Part shown: positions 1-7,187 of the stretch, piece by piece
Layout: the number at the start of each line of letters is the position of its first letter
Position numbering within the stretch: the stretch's first letter is position 1
Assembly: GCA_016209245.1 (NCBI GenBank)
Contig: JACQWN010000587.1
Span: 1 to 11,575 of the forward strand
Direction: 5' to 3'
Length of the DNA stretch: 11,575 bases
Source: Bacteroidia bacterium
GTDB lineage: Bacteria > Bacteroidota > Bacteroidia > Bacteroidales > BM523
The notes under the pieces: model-generated
Seen by the model: the letters and a program-made list of their open reading frames with translations, nothing else
What the model was told of the DNA's origin: nothing
Database searches by the model: none
Translations under genes and position numbers: made by a program

Positions 1-84
1 GCGTGCTATCTTACGTATAGACCATCCTTTATTATATAATTTTTTTGCTTTTTTTCGCTTTTCTATTTGAAATATTTTTTCCAT
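1..84 (-). CDS. N-terminal fragment of a helix-turn-helix protein, possibly a transposase
   Basis: An open frame begins with ATG at 84 and runs off the left edge, giving 28 residues. The fragment is very basic (EKRKKAKK) and continues into KKLYNKGWSIRKIAR, which resembles the first helices of the helix-turn-helix at the start of IS21/IstA-like and related transposases ('LHxxGxSIRxIAR'). A TATATTTG box lies 10 bases upstream of the ATG, so a very short leader is likely. The family call rests on one short motif. Resolvase-type or other HTH regulators have similar sequences, and the catalytic domain lies outside the window. It diverges from the toxin-antitoxin genes. Confidence 0.45.
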   Translation of the reverse strand, partial: MEKIFQIEKRKKAKKLYNKGWSIRKIAR

Positions 85-89
85 TTTTG

Positions 90-117
90 GGGACAAATAT
101 AATAATTTTTTTGTCCC
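90..117. repeat. 8-bp perfect inverted repeat over the promoter of the HTH gene
   Basis: GGGACAAA (90-97) and TTTGTCCC (110-117) are perfect complements separated by 12 AT-rich bases. The left arm overlaps the minus-strand promoter-like box at 94-101, just upstream of the ATG at 84. This placement would suit an operator for the HTH protein, but it could also be part of a mobile-element end. The inverted repeat is seen directly; the role is inferred. Confidence 0.45.
94..101 (-). promoter_or_regulatory. Possible Bacteroidota -7 box for the HTH gene
   Basis: Read on the minus strand, the sequence is TATATTTG, an exact match to the Bacteroidota -7 consensus TAnnTTTG. Its end is 9 bases before the ATG at 84. 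I see no TTTG at the expected distance upstream, so support comes only from the -7 box and its position. Confidence 0.35.
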
Positions 118-166
118 TAGATCATCTCAAACAAAACCATTAATAATTGCCGAGATTAGAAATTTG

Positions 167-197
167 GTAATTATTCACTCTATGGGTGAATAGTTAC
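167..197. repeat. Imperfect palindrome, 12-base arms (GTGAATAGTTAC type)
   Basis: GTAATTATTCAC (167-178) pairs with GTGAATAGTTAC (186-197) with one mismatch across a 7-base loop. The segment from 181 on, TATGGGTGAATAGTTACAAT, reappears with small changes at 9432, upstream of dnaK. The palindrome lies between the divergent HTH gene and the toxin gene. It looks like a dispersed intergenic repeat or a mobile-element footprint rather than a gene-specific site. Confidence 0.5.
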
Positions 198-264
198 AAT
201 AAACAAATAAAGCATATTTTCAAAAAATATTTTTACCCGACAGCAAATTAAATGAAAAAATGAT

Positions 265-272
265 TATATTTG
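265..272 (+). promoter_or_regulatory. Possible Bacteroidota -7 box for the toxin-antitoxin operon
   Basis: TATATTTG matches TAnnTTTG exactly and lies 18 bases before the ATG at 291. No TTTG is found 19 bases upstream. The box overlaps the short palindrome TTTGCAAA (269-276), which could be a site for autoregulation by the antitoxin, as is usual for toxin-antitoxin operons; that role is inferred. Confidence 0.4.
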
Positions 273-290
273 CAAACGAAAATTTTATAA

Positions 291-560
291 ATGAAACCAT
301 ACAATTGGTGTATTGAAAAAAATAATTTGTTAAAAGAAAGTCGAAAAATTTCATTTGAGGAGATTGTTTTGGCGATTTCACAACATCAAATAAAAGAAGT
401 TTACAACCATCCCAATCAAAAAAAATATCCGGATCAAAAAATATATGAAATTGAAGTAAATAATTATGTGTATTTAGTTCCATTTGTAGAAAGTGAAAAT
501 GAATATTTTTTGAAAACAATTATTCCGAGTAGAAAAGCAACAAAAAAATATAAAAAATAA
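291..560 (+). CDS. BrnT-like toxin of a type II toxin-antitoxin pair
   Basis: This 89-residue basic protein resembles the BrnT family (ribonuclease-like toxins with a RelE-like fold). Visible family features are the N-terminal W...K....KESRKISFEEIV block (residues 6-26), the central HPNQKKYPDQKIYEI segment (about 40-54), the strand YVYLVPFV (59-66) and the C-terminal FLKTIIPSRKATKKY (73-87). In BrnT proteins the toxin gene normally precedes the antitoxin gene, as here, with 5 bases between stop and the next ATG. BrnT toxins inhibit growth by cutting RNA in the cytoplasm, and the antitoxin neutralises them. The assignment is from motif memory. A DUF4258-type toxin would be the main alternative. 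The gene is much richer in A+T than the suf genes downstream, which fits horizontal transfer. Confidence 0.65.
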   Translation: MKPYNWCIEKNNLLKESRKISFEEIVLAISQHQIKEVYNHPNQKKYPDQKIYEIEVNNYVYLVPFVESENEYFLKTIIPSRKATKKYKK

Positions 561-565
561 GCAAA

Positions 566-841
566 ATGAAAACAAAATTTGATGATGAAGAATTAGATAT
601 TATACAAAATTATGAAAATAATAAATTAACAATTTCCAAAACACGAAAAATTGATATGGAAAATGCTGTGAAATCAGCAAAAGATACCATTCAACGAAAA
701 GCGGAATTGAGTATAAAATTAACAGAAAAAGATTTAAGAAATCTGAAATTGAAAGAAATTGAAATTGGCATTCCATATCAAAATATTATTACTGCGTTAA
801 TTCATAAATATTTAGAAAATAAGATAGAATTAACGATATGA
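566..841 (+). CDS. CopG/BrnA-like antitoxin
   Basis: This 91-residue protein has an acidic N-terminal region (residues 1-20) and a C-terminal ribbon-helix-helix-like segment. In that segment AELSIKLTEKDLRNLKLKEI (about 46-65) supplies the DNA-binding strand and first helix, and IGIPYQNIITALIHKYL (67-83) the second helix. The GIPYQxxI..xIHKY pattern is characteristic of CopG-type antitoxins that partner BrnT-like toxins. It starts 5 bases after the toxin stop, so the two are almost certainly co-transcribed. By family it should bind the toxin and repress its own promoter as a dimer. The candidate site is TTTGCAAA at 269-276; that pairing is inference. Confidence 0.7.
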   Translation: MKTKFDDEELDIIQNYENNKLTISKTRKIDMENAVKSAKDTIQRKAELSIKLTEKDLRNLKLKEIEIGIPYQNIITALIHKYLENKIELTI

Positions 842-914
842 AAATGAAAAATTCCTAACGCAAGCAGATTTAAGGAAAGAGCGTACTGAAACAAAAAAAT
901 ATTCATTACTGTGT

Positions 915-1014
915 TCGGAATGACAACTTCACCGGCGATAGAGAGAGGGGAAGTAGTTGCGGGCAAAGCCCGCAACTGCTTCCCCTCCTTATGACAAAAG
1001 CGATGTCATTCCGA
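915..1014. repeat. Composite palindromic repeat (nested hairpins)
   Basis: An outer pair of perfect 11-base arms, TCGGAATGACA (915-925) and TGTCATTCCGA (1004-1014), encloses an inner hairpin. The inner 18-base arms, 947-964 and 968-985, have one G-T type mismatch and a 3-base AAA loop. The inner hairpin is GC-rich in an otherwise AT-rich spacer. The right end runs on as GAGCGAAGTGAGGAATCT, which I recognise as a type of dispersed repeat ('GTCATTCCGAGCGAA...GAGGAATCT') common between genes in Bacteroidota. No run of T follows the inner stem, so it is not a standard terminator. It is more likely a MITE- or REP-like element. Confidence 0.65.
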
Positions 1015-1117
1015 GCGAAGTGAGGAATCTCTCAAAAAGAAGAATGTACTAATTTACCCCATTCGTAGTATACATTCGGTTTCTAAACCTTAACGAATTA
1101 GAAAAACCAGGGCTATA

Positions 1118-1186
1118 AACCGGAAACTGAAAAACCAAAACCGGAAACTAAAAAAACCAAAACCAATAACTAATAACCAATAACTA
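1118..1186. repeat. Degenerate tandem repeat, unit about 21-22 bases
   Basis: Three adjacent copies begin AACCGGAAACTGAAAAACC (1118), AACCGGAAACTAAAAAAACC (1139) and AACCAATAACTAATAACCAA (1161); the last is more diverged and itself contains a shorter CCAATAACTAATAA repetition. The tract lies 77 bases upstream of sufB. No coding or regulatory function can be assigned. Confidence 0.55.
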
Positions 1187-1262
1187 AAGATAAAAAAATA
1201 AATTCTCCTTACATTTTACACAGTCAAATTATTGACAGAGACAAAAAAATTAAAAAAGAGAA

Positions 1263-2711
1263 ATGAATAAACAGCAAAACAAAATAATTGATACGGTCAC
1301 AAAAAGCGATTACAAATACGGATTTTTTACAAAAATCGAAAGCGACGCTGTTCCAAAAGGGTTAAATGAGGATATTGTCCGTCTGATTTCTCAGAAAAAA
1401 AACGAACCGGAATTTTTACTTAGCTTCCGGTTAAAAGCTTTCAGACACTGGTTAACGCTCAAAATGCCTGTATGGGCTCATCTGAAAATTCCTGAAATTT
1501 CTTTTCAGGATATTATATATTATTCAGCGCCGGTTCAAAAAATAAGTAAAAAAAGCATTGATAATATTTCGCCAGAGCTTCGTGAGACATTCGACAAGCT
1601 GGGCATTCCCCTGGATGAACAAAAACGTCTCTCCGGCGTTGCAGTTGATGCAGTTATTGATAGTGTTTCGATTAAAACTACCTTTAAAGAAACGCTTGCC
1701 GATCTTGGAATAATTTTTTGCTCATTCAGCGATGCCGTCAGAGAACATCCCGATTTGGTGGAAAAATATATGGGCAGTGTTGTTCCATATTCTGATAATT
1801 TCTTTGCTGCATTAAACTCGGCTGTTTTCAGCGATGGTTCTTTTTGTTATATACCTAAGGGCGTCAGATGCCCGATGGAATTATCCACATATTTCCGGAT
1901 TAATGCGGCAAATACAGGACAATTTGAACGGACACTGCTTATTGCTGATGAGGGGAGCTATGTAAGTTACCTGGAAGGATGTACCGCTCCAATGCGTGAC
2001 GAGAACCAATTGCATGCCGCCATTGTGGAAATTGTCGCTATGAAAGATGCAGAAGTAAAATATTCTACGGTGCAAAATTGGTACCCCGGCGACAGACAAG
2101 GCAAAGGAGGAATTTTCAATTTTGTAACAAAAAGAGGAATATGCCGTGGTGAAAGATCAAAGATAGCCTGGACACAAGTCGAAACCGGCTCGGCAATTAC
2201 ATGGAAATACCCAAGCTGTATATTGCTTGGCGATAATTCAACAGGAGAGTTTTATTCGGTCGCCGTAACAAATAATTTCCAGCAGGCCGATACCGGGACA
2301 AAAATGTTCCATATAGGGAAAAATACCCGCAGCACCATTGTTTCAAAAGGTATATCAGCCGGAAAAAGTCAGAATAGCTACCGCGGTCTTGTTAAAGTAT
2401 TAAAAAATGCTGAAAATGCAAGGAATCATTCTCAATGCGATTCACTCCTTCTCGGCGCTCAATGCGGGGCGCATACATTCCCATATATTGAAACCGAAAA
2501 TAATTCCTCCATTGTTGAACACGAAGCCACAACATCGCGTATCGGCGAAGACCAGCTTTTTTATTGCAATCAGCGGGGGATACCCACCGAAACAGCAGTC
2601 GGGCTTATTGTCAACGGATATGCAAGAGAAGTTTTAAATAAGCTACCTATGGAATTTGCTGTTGAAGCTCAGAAATTATTAGCTATCTCGCTTGAAAGCA
2701 GCGTGGGATAA
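1263..2711 (+). CDS. sufB: SufB, Fe-S cluster assembly scaffold protein
   Basis: SufB is the scaffold subunit of the cytosolic SufBC2D complex, where Fe-S clusters are built from sulfide carried by SufS/SufE. The 482 residues match the usual family length. The C-terminal half holds the beta-helix core and the strongly conserved block [20 protein letters not shown], then [13 protein letters not shown] and [15 protein letters not shown]. Aligned from the C-terminus to E. coli SufB, Cys392 corresponds to the functional Cys405, and Glu421 to Glu434, so the scaffold site is intact. The start at MNKQQNK fits homologue length and sits behind the A/G-rich leader AAAAAAGAGAA. It is the first gene of sufBCD; sufC begins 37 bases after its stop. 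Confidence 0.97.
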   Translation: MNKQQNKIIDTVTKSDYKYGFFTKIESDAVPKGLNEDIVRLISQKKNEPEFLLSFRLKAFRHWLTLKMPVWAHLKIPEISFQDIIYYSAPVQKISKKSIDNISPELRETFDKLGIPLDEQKRLSGVAVDAVIDSVSIKTTFKETLADLGIIFCSFSDAVREHPDLVEKYMGSVVPYSDNFFAALNSAVFSDGSFCYIPKGVRCPMELSTYFRINAANTGQFERTLLIADEGSYVSYLEGCTAPMRDENQLHAAIVEIVAMKDAEVKYSTVQNWYPGDRQGKGGIFNFVTKRGICRGERSKIAWTQVETGSAITWKYPSCILLGDNSTGEFYSVAVTNNFQQADTGTKMFHIGKNTRSTIVSKGISAGKSQNSYRGLVKVLKNAENARNHSQCDSLLLGAQCGAHTFPYIETENNSSIVEHEATTSRIGEDQLFYCNQRGIPTETAVGLIVNGYAREVLNKLPMEFAVEAQKLLAISLESSVG

Positions 2712-2748
2712 ATATTTTATTTATAATTTATGAATTAAACAGGTTAAT

Positions 2749-3498
2749 ATGTTAATAATAAAAAACCTAAAAGTATCTATCAAGGATAAGGAAATTCTTA
2801 AAGGAATCAATCTTGAAGTTAGATCAGGAGAGATTCACGCAATCATGGGACCTAACGGTTCGGGAAAATCCACTTTAGCTGGAGTTTTAGCTGGTAAAAG
2901 CGGCTATAATATTAAAGAGGGTGAAGTTTTATATTTCGGCAAAAACCTTCTTGAAATGTCACCTGAAGACAGATCCCGTTCAGGTATTTTCCTTGGTTTT
3001 CAATACCCGATAGAAATACCGGGTGTGAGCATGGTAAATTTTATGCGTACCGCTGTTAATGAGCATCGCAAATTTAAGGGTCTGGAACCGATAACGCCAT
3101 CTGATTTCCTGAAATTGATGAGAGAAAAAAAAGAATTAGTCGAAATCGAAGCGGGTCTGACAAACAGGTCGGTAAATGAGGGCTTTTCCGGTGGCGAAAA
3201 AAAGAGAAATGAAATTTTTCAGATGGCAATGCTCGAACCGACACTTGCAATCCTTGATGAAACGGACTCCGGACTCGATATTGATGCTCTGCGTATTGTT
3301 GCAAATGGTGTAAATAAATTGAAAAACAAAAATAATGCGACAATTGTAATAACCCATTATCAACGGTTGCTTGATTATATCATTCCGGATGTCGTGCATG
3401 TCTTGTACGATGGCAAAATTGTGAAAACCGGCGGCAAAGAGCTTGCGATGGAACTGGAAGAGAAAGGATATGAATGGATTAGAAACCAGGCAAAATAA
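2749..3498 (+). CDS. sufC: SufC, ABC-type ATPase of the SufBCD complex
   Basis: SufC is the cytosolic ABC ATPase that binds SufB and SufD and drives shape changes needed for Fe-S cluster assembly; it is not a membrane transporter. The 249 residues are normal for the family. Visible motifs are Walker A GPNGSGKST (34-42), Q-loop FQYP (84-87), signature FSGGEKKR (146-153), Walker B LAILDE (166-171) with catalytic Glu171, D-loop SGLD (174-177) and H-loop His203. The segment GFQYPIEIPGV (83-93) is typical of SufC. The sufD start follows 6 bases after the stop, suggesting translational coupling. Confidence 0.97.
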   Translation: MLIIKNLKVSIKDKEILKGINLEVRSGEIHAIMGPNGSGKSTLAGVLAGKSGYNIKEGEVLYFGKNLLEMSPEDRSRSGIFLGFQYPIEIPGVSMVNFMRTAVNEHRKFKGLEPITPSDFLKLMREKKELVEIEAGLTNRSVNEGFSGGEKKRNEIFQMAMLEPTLAILDETDSGLDIDALRIVANGVNKLKNKNNATIVITHYQRLLDYIIPDVVHVLYDGKIVKTGGKELAMELEEKGYEWIRNQAK

Positions 3499-3504
3499 GA
3501 AAAT

Positions 3505-4860
3505 ATGAATACGAACAGTATCAAAGACACATTGATTTCGTTGTACAACGAAAATAAAAATATAATATATCAAAATGCAACACCTGTAATAAATGCATTT
3601 CGGGAGGATGCAATTAATGACTTTATCCGGCTTGGCATACCGACAAGAAAATGGGAAGACTATAAATATACTGATATCGAACCGGTATTTCTTCCTGATT
3701 ATAATACAAGATTCACCAGGCAAGCATTTGATTTTAATCTGAATGAAATTTTCCGGTGCGATGTGCCTAAAATGGATACTCATATTATTCTGCTTATCAA
3801 TGGATGGTTCCCTGATATGCAAAAACCGCTCAAAGAACTGGAAAATGGCATAATAGCAGGAAGCTTGGAAGTTGCAGCATCCGAATTTTCTTCTGTTTTT
3901 AAGCAACATTTCAGTAAATACGCCAAAACTAATAAAAGCCCCATAGCTGCCTTAAATACAACTTTTGCAAAAGACGGACTTTTTCTGTATATTCCTGAAA
4001 ATAAAGTGATGGAAAAACCAATACAAATTATTAATATACTTTATGAAACCGAGCCGTTAATGGTTTTTCCGAGAAATTTGTTCATCATTGGCAAACACAG
4101 CAATGCTAAAGTTGTGATTTGCGACCATACTTTATCACCCCAAAAATTTTTCTCCAATTCAGTAACCGAAATCAGTCTGGCCGAAAATGCCGTTTTCGAT
4201 TATTATAAAATTCAAAATGAACATAATGAATCTTCACAGGCAAGCTCAACATTTATTCAACAGGACAAAAATACATCCCTTCTTACCCATTTTATAACAT
4301 TACATGGGGGCTTTATCAGAAATAATCTTTATATAACGCTTAATGGAAGCGGAGCTGAAAGTAATGTCAACGGGTTATATCTGGTTGATAAAAAACAGCA
4401 TGTTGATAATTATACCTTTATTGAACATATTGAACAAAATTGTACAAGCAGGCAGTTATATAAAGGGCTTATTGATGACGAAGCGACAGCGGTATTTAAC
4501 GGACATATCCTGGTAAATAAAAATGCCCGGCTTACAAATGCTTATCAAACCAATAATAATATACTGCTGACCGATGTTGCAAAAGTATATACCAAGCCGC
4601 AGCTTGAAATTTATAACGATGATGTTAAATGCAGTCATGGCGCTACCATAGGCCAATTAGATCAGGATGCCTTGTTTTATCTTAAATCCAGAGGGATTAG
4701 CCATAAAGAAGCTATGACTATGCTGATGTCGGCTTTTGCCGGTGATGTAATCGGCAGGATACGGATAAAACCGTTAATGGAAAAAATATCGGATATGACC
4801 GATAAAAGATTAAGAGGAGAGTTTTCGCGGTGCAACCAATGTATTATTCGTTGTTGCTGA
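3505..4860 (+). CDS. sufD: SufD, Fe-S cluster assembly scaffold protein
   Basis: SufD pairs with SufB in the SufBC2D scaffold and is needed for iron acquisition or cluster formation. The 451 residues include the N-terminal motif RKWEDYKYTD (48-57), a beta-helix core (about 150-370) and the C-terminal block DVKCSHGATIGQLDQDALFYLKSR, split over residues 373-396. His378 in CSHGAT corresponds to the functionally important His360 of E. coli SufD. The protein ends in a cysteine-rich tail, CNQCIIRCC (443-451), not present in E. coli SufD. It is the last visible suf gene: no sufS or sufE follows, whereas many Bacteroidota carry sufS directly after sufD. Confidence 0.95.
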   Translation: MNTNSIKDTLISLYNENKNIIYQNATPVINAFREDAINDFIRLGIPTRKWEDYKYTDIEPVFLPDYNTRFTRQAFDFNLNEIFRCDVPKMDTHIILLINGWFPDMQKPLKELENGIIAGSLEVAASEFSSVFKQHFSKYAKTNKSPIAALNTTFAKDGLFLYIPENKVMEKPIQIINILYETEPLMVFPRNLFIIGKHSNAKVVICDHTLSPQKFFSNSVTEISLAENAVFDYYKIQNEHNESSQASSTFIQQDKNTSLLTHFITLHGGFIRNNLYITLNGSGAESNVNGLYLVDKKQHVDNYTFIEHIEQNCTSRQLYKGLIDDEATAVFNGHILVNKNARLTNAYQTNNNILLTDVAKVYTKPQLEIYNDDVKCSHGATIGQLDQDALFYLKSRGISHKEAMTMLMSAFAGDVIGRIRIKPLMEKISDMTDKRLRGEFSRCNQCIIRCC

Positions 4861-4882
4861 TAAACAAGAACCTTATTATCAG
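4857..4882 (+). terminator. Weak stem-loop at the end of sufD
   Basis: CTGATAA (4857-4863), overlapping the sufD stop codon, is complementary to TTATCAG (4876-4882) with a 12-base loop. The stem is AT-rich and is not followed by a T run, so it would be a poor intrinsic terminator. It may slow or attenuate transcription into the ATPase gene, but that is a guess. Confidence 0.2.
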
Positions 4883-4932
4883 ACAAAATAATTTGGATTA
4901 ATTTGTTTTTAAACTACTTTTGAAAAAATTTT

Positions 4933-6450
4933 ATGAGAACATTTAACACATCCGGTCCGAATATACCTGAAGAGCATTACACGCTGCAAAGAGAATCATT
5001 AATTGAAAAAGGCTTTGACCTTGTTCGGAGGAAAAGGTATTTTACAATATGGGCGCCACGACAGACAGGGAAAAGTACGTATTTCAGATTTCTAGCGCTT
5101 GAACTTCAAAAAAAAGGATATAAAGTTACTCATATTAATATCGAAAATTATCAAACTGCTACCGTTACATCTTTGTTTAATTATCTGCTTCGTAAAATTT
5201 ATGAAGACTGGGGCATTAAAATAGTAAGCAAATCTTTTGAGGATCTTCAGAATGATATTTCCAGCAATAAAGATAATCAATGTGTGTTGATAATTGATGA
5301 AGTTGAAGGACTGAATCCTGAAATTTTCGGACAATTCCTGCATACAATCCGAAATCTCTATCATTCAAGAGAAAACCATTGTTTAAAAAGCGTAATCCTG
5401 GTCGGGGTATCAAATATAATAGGTATAATACAGGATAATGCCAGTCCTTTCAATATAGCCGATAATTTAGACGTTACCTATTTCACTGAAAAGGAAGTAT
5501 TGAAATTATTACGGCAGCATGAAGATGATACAGGTCAGCAATTTGATGAAAAAGTAAAATTTAAAATTTTCGAAATAACCGCAGGGCAACCGGGACTTGT
5601 AAACGGATTTGCAGAACGCCTTGTACAGGAATGTCGCGACAGACCGCTTATCACTTATAATGATTATTTAAAAGTTGAGCATTGGTATCTGAATGTCGCT
5701 ATTGATAAAAATGTTGCAAATATTATCAATAAAGCAAAAGAATACCGCAGATTTGTAGAGCAACTGTTATTTACTGAAAAAAATATTCCTTATAATATTG
5801 ACCGTGAGGCAATAAAATTTTTACATGTGAACGGAATAATAACCGATGATGAGAATAATAAAGTTAAGTTTTGGGTTCCCTTATACAAAAAACGGCTTTA
5901 TAATGCTTTTTATCCATACTCAAATGGTGAAAAAGAAAATATTGCAGGTTCGTTAATACCAAAACACTATATAAACAGCGCCGGGAAATTGGATATTGAT
6001 AAATTGCTCGTGCGGTATAAAGACTATGTAAAACGGAACAGCTTCAGGCCTTTTCGTGAAAAAGACAAAAAAGGTAATTACAAATCAATCAAAGAAGCCG
6101 CCCTGATATATAGTTTTGAAACTTATATCCAGTCTTTTATTGATGAATTTGAAGGCAAATGCTACCGCGAAGCGGATACAGGACTTGGTAAAAGCGACCT
6201 GGTAGTTAACCTTACGGGCGAAGAGTTACTCTTTGAAACAAAAAAATATTACAGTTATAGCAGGTTTGACAAAGGGAAAAAGCAATTATCGTATTATTGT
6301 ATACGGCTCGGTTTAAATAAAGCCGTTTACCTTGTTTTTCTTCCGAATAACATGGAAATTCCCGAAGAAGTATGCGAACAATCCGAGTCAATTGATAATG
6401 TGGAAATAATGACCTATCTTGTTATATACGACGAAAAAAAGGATTTCTGA
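4933..6450 (+). CDS. P-loop ATPase with C-terminal PD-(D/E)XK nuclease-like domain
   Basis: This is a 505-residue soluble protein with no membrane segment. The N-terminal ATPase has Walker A APRQTGKST (41-49) and Walker B CVLIIDEVEGL (117-127), with a sensor-like strand VILVGVSN (154-161). A middle region (about 245-345) looks helical and may contain a winged-helix-like unit (FLHVNGIITDDENNKVKFWVP). The C-terminus has the layout of a PD-(D/E)XK nuclease: Asp422 in GKSDLVV, Glu435-x-Lys437 in LLFETKKY, and Gln451 in KKQLSYY. Such ATPases, opening with 'MRTFNTxGPNIPEEHY', occur in many copies in Bacteroidota and some deltaproteobacteria; their function is not established, and roles in DNA processing or defence have been supposed. 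It lies 72 bases after sufD on the same strand and converges with the pseudouridine synthase gene, separated by 12 bases. The domain call is strong; the biological role is unknown. Confidence 0.85.
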   Translation: MRTFNTSGPNIPEEHYTLQRESLIEKGFDLVRRKRYFTIWAPRQTGKSTYFRFLALELQKKGYKVTHINIENYQTATVTSLFNYLLRKIYEDWGIKIVSKSFEDLQNDISSNKDNQCVLIIDEVEGLNPEIFGQFLHTIRNLYHSRENHCLKSVILVGVSNIIGIIQDNASPFNIADNLDVTYFTEKEVLKLLRQHEDDTGQQFDEKVKFKIFEITAGQPGLVNGFAERLVQECRDRPLITYNDYLKVEHWYLNVAIDKNVANIINKAKEYRRFVEQLLFTEKNIPYNIDREAIKFLHVNGIITDDENNKVKFWVPLYKKRLYNAFYPYSNGEKENIAGSLIPKHYINSAGKLDIDKLLVRYKDYVKRNSFRPFREKDKKGNYKSIKEAALIYSFETYIQSFIDEFEGKCYREADTGLGKSDLVVNLTGEELLFETKKYYSYSRFDKGKKQLSYYCIRLGLNKAVYLVFLPNNMEIPEEVCEQSESIDNVEIMTYLVIYDEKKDF

Positions 6451-6462
6451 GTTGTTTTTAAT

Positions 6463-7173
6463 TTAATCATCGCATCTTACATTTTTAAAAAAATTCCATA
6501 AATTATCATCAGGTAGTGGCGCTATAATTCCTATCTTTTCTTTTTTTACAGGATGAACAAATTTTATTTTCCGTGCATGTAAATAAATCCCGGATTCTTT
6601 GTTTGAGCGAGGATAACCGTATTTTAAATCTCCTTTTATGGGACATCCGATTTTTGATAGCTGGCTTCTTATCTGATGGTGGCGGCCTGTAAGAAGATTG
6701 AGCTCAAGAAGATAATATTTCTCCGAATATGAAATTAATTTATATAACATTTCGGCTGATTTGGAATTTTTGACCTGTGCGTTAAAGCAATAGGATTTAT
6801 TCTTTCCGGTATCTCTGACAATATAATGCTTTAGAACCCCTTCAGGTTGAGGCGGACAATTTCCTACTATTGCCCAATAGAATTTTTGTATTTCTTTGTT
6901 TTTGAACATTTCATTCAGCCGGGTAAGCGCCTTGCCCGTTCGTGCAAAAAGAACAACACCGCTGACCGGGCGGTCAAGCCGGTGAACTACACCTAGAAAA
7001 ACTTTACTTGGTTTGTTATATTTCTTTTTAATATATTCTTTTAATTGAACTTCAAGGGAAATATCGCCTGAATTATCATGTTGAACAATGTCAGACGGAG
7101 CTTTATTAACCGCTATAATGTGGTTGTCTTCATATAAAATAGATAAATGAATTTTCCCCGACATGTTACACAC
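6463..7173 (-). CDS. RluA-family RNA pseudouridine synthase
   Basis: This enzyme converts specific uridines in rRNA or tRNA to pseudouridine. The family motif HRLDRPVSG (64-72) contains the catalytic Asp67, and LLTGRHHQIRSQL (160-172) with GCPIKGDLKYG (176-186) are the other hallmark blocks. At 236 residues it consists of the catalytic domain only, without the N-terminal S4 RNA-binding domain of RluC/RluD, so the exact target cannot be named. An alternative start at Met4 (MSGKIHL) is equally likely. The ATG lies 14 bases downstream of the panB stop on the same strand, so it is probably co-transcribed with panB. Confidence 0.92.
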   Translation of the reverse strand: MCNMSGKIHLSILYEDNHIIAVNKAPSDIVQHDNSGDISLEVQLKEYIKKKYNKPSKVFLGVVHRLDRPVSGVVLFARTGKALTRLNEMFKNKEIQKFYWAIVGNCPPQPEGVLKHYIVRDTGKNKSYCFNAQVKNSKSAEMLYKLISYSEKYYLLELNLLTGRHHQIRSQLSKIGCPIKGDLKYGYPRSNKESGIYLHARKIKFVHPVKKEKIGIIAPLPDDNLWNFFKNVRCDD

Positions 7174-7187
7174 TCAAATCATTTAAA

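Larger units (their letters stand above)
842..1262. other. Non-coding region of about 420 bases between the antitoxin gene and sufB
   Basis: No credible gene is present on either strand. The region contains a composite hairpin repeat (915-1014), a degenerate tandem repeat (1118-1186) and an A-rich sufB leader. A possible weak -7 box, TACATTTT (7 of 8 to TAnnTTTG), lies at 1210-1217. The base composition and repeats suggest an insertion hot spot, and this is where the accessory left part meets the housekeeping genes. Confidence 0.6.

Noticed and set aside
220..519. 99-codon minus-strand open frame across the toxin gene
   Set aside because: It is the reverse shadow of the toxin gene; its Phe/Ile/Asn-rich translation reflects base composition.
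843..920. Short open stretch after the antitoxin gene as a small gene or gene remnant
   Set aside because: It has no start codon in frame, is under 30 codons and resembles nothing I recognise.
947..985. GC-rich hairpin as an intrinsic terminator for the antitoxin operon
   Set aside because: No T run follows the stem on either strand, and it is nested in a larger repeat.
1118..1186. Tandem units considered as a CRISPR array
   Set aside because: The units are directly adjacent and degenerate, with no unique spacers and no cas genes nearby.
3136..3909. 257-codon open frame on the minus strand
   Set aside because: It lies antisense across sufC and sufD, is rich in Ile, Phe and Cys in a way typical of reverse reading of AT-rich genes, and shows no recognisable domain.
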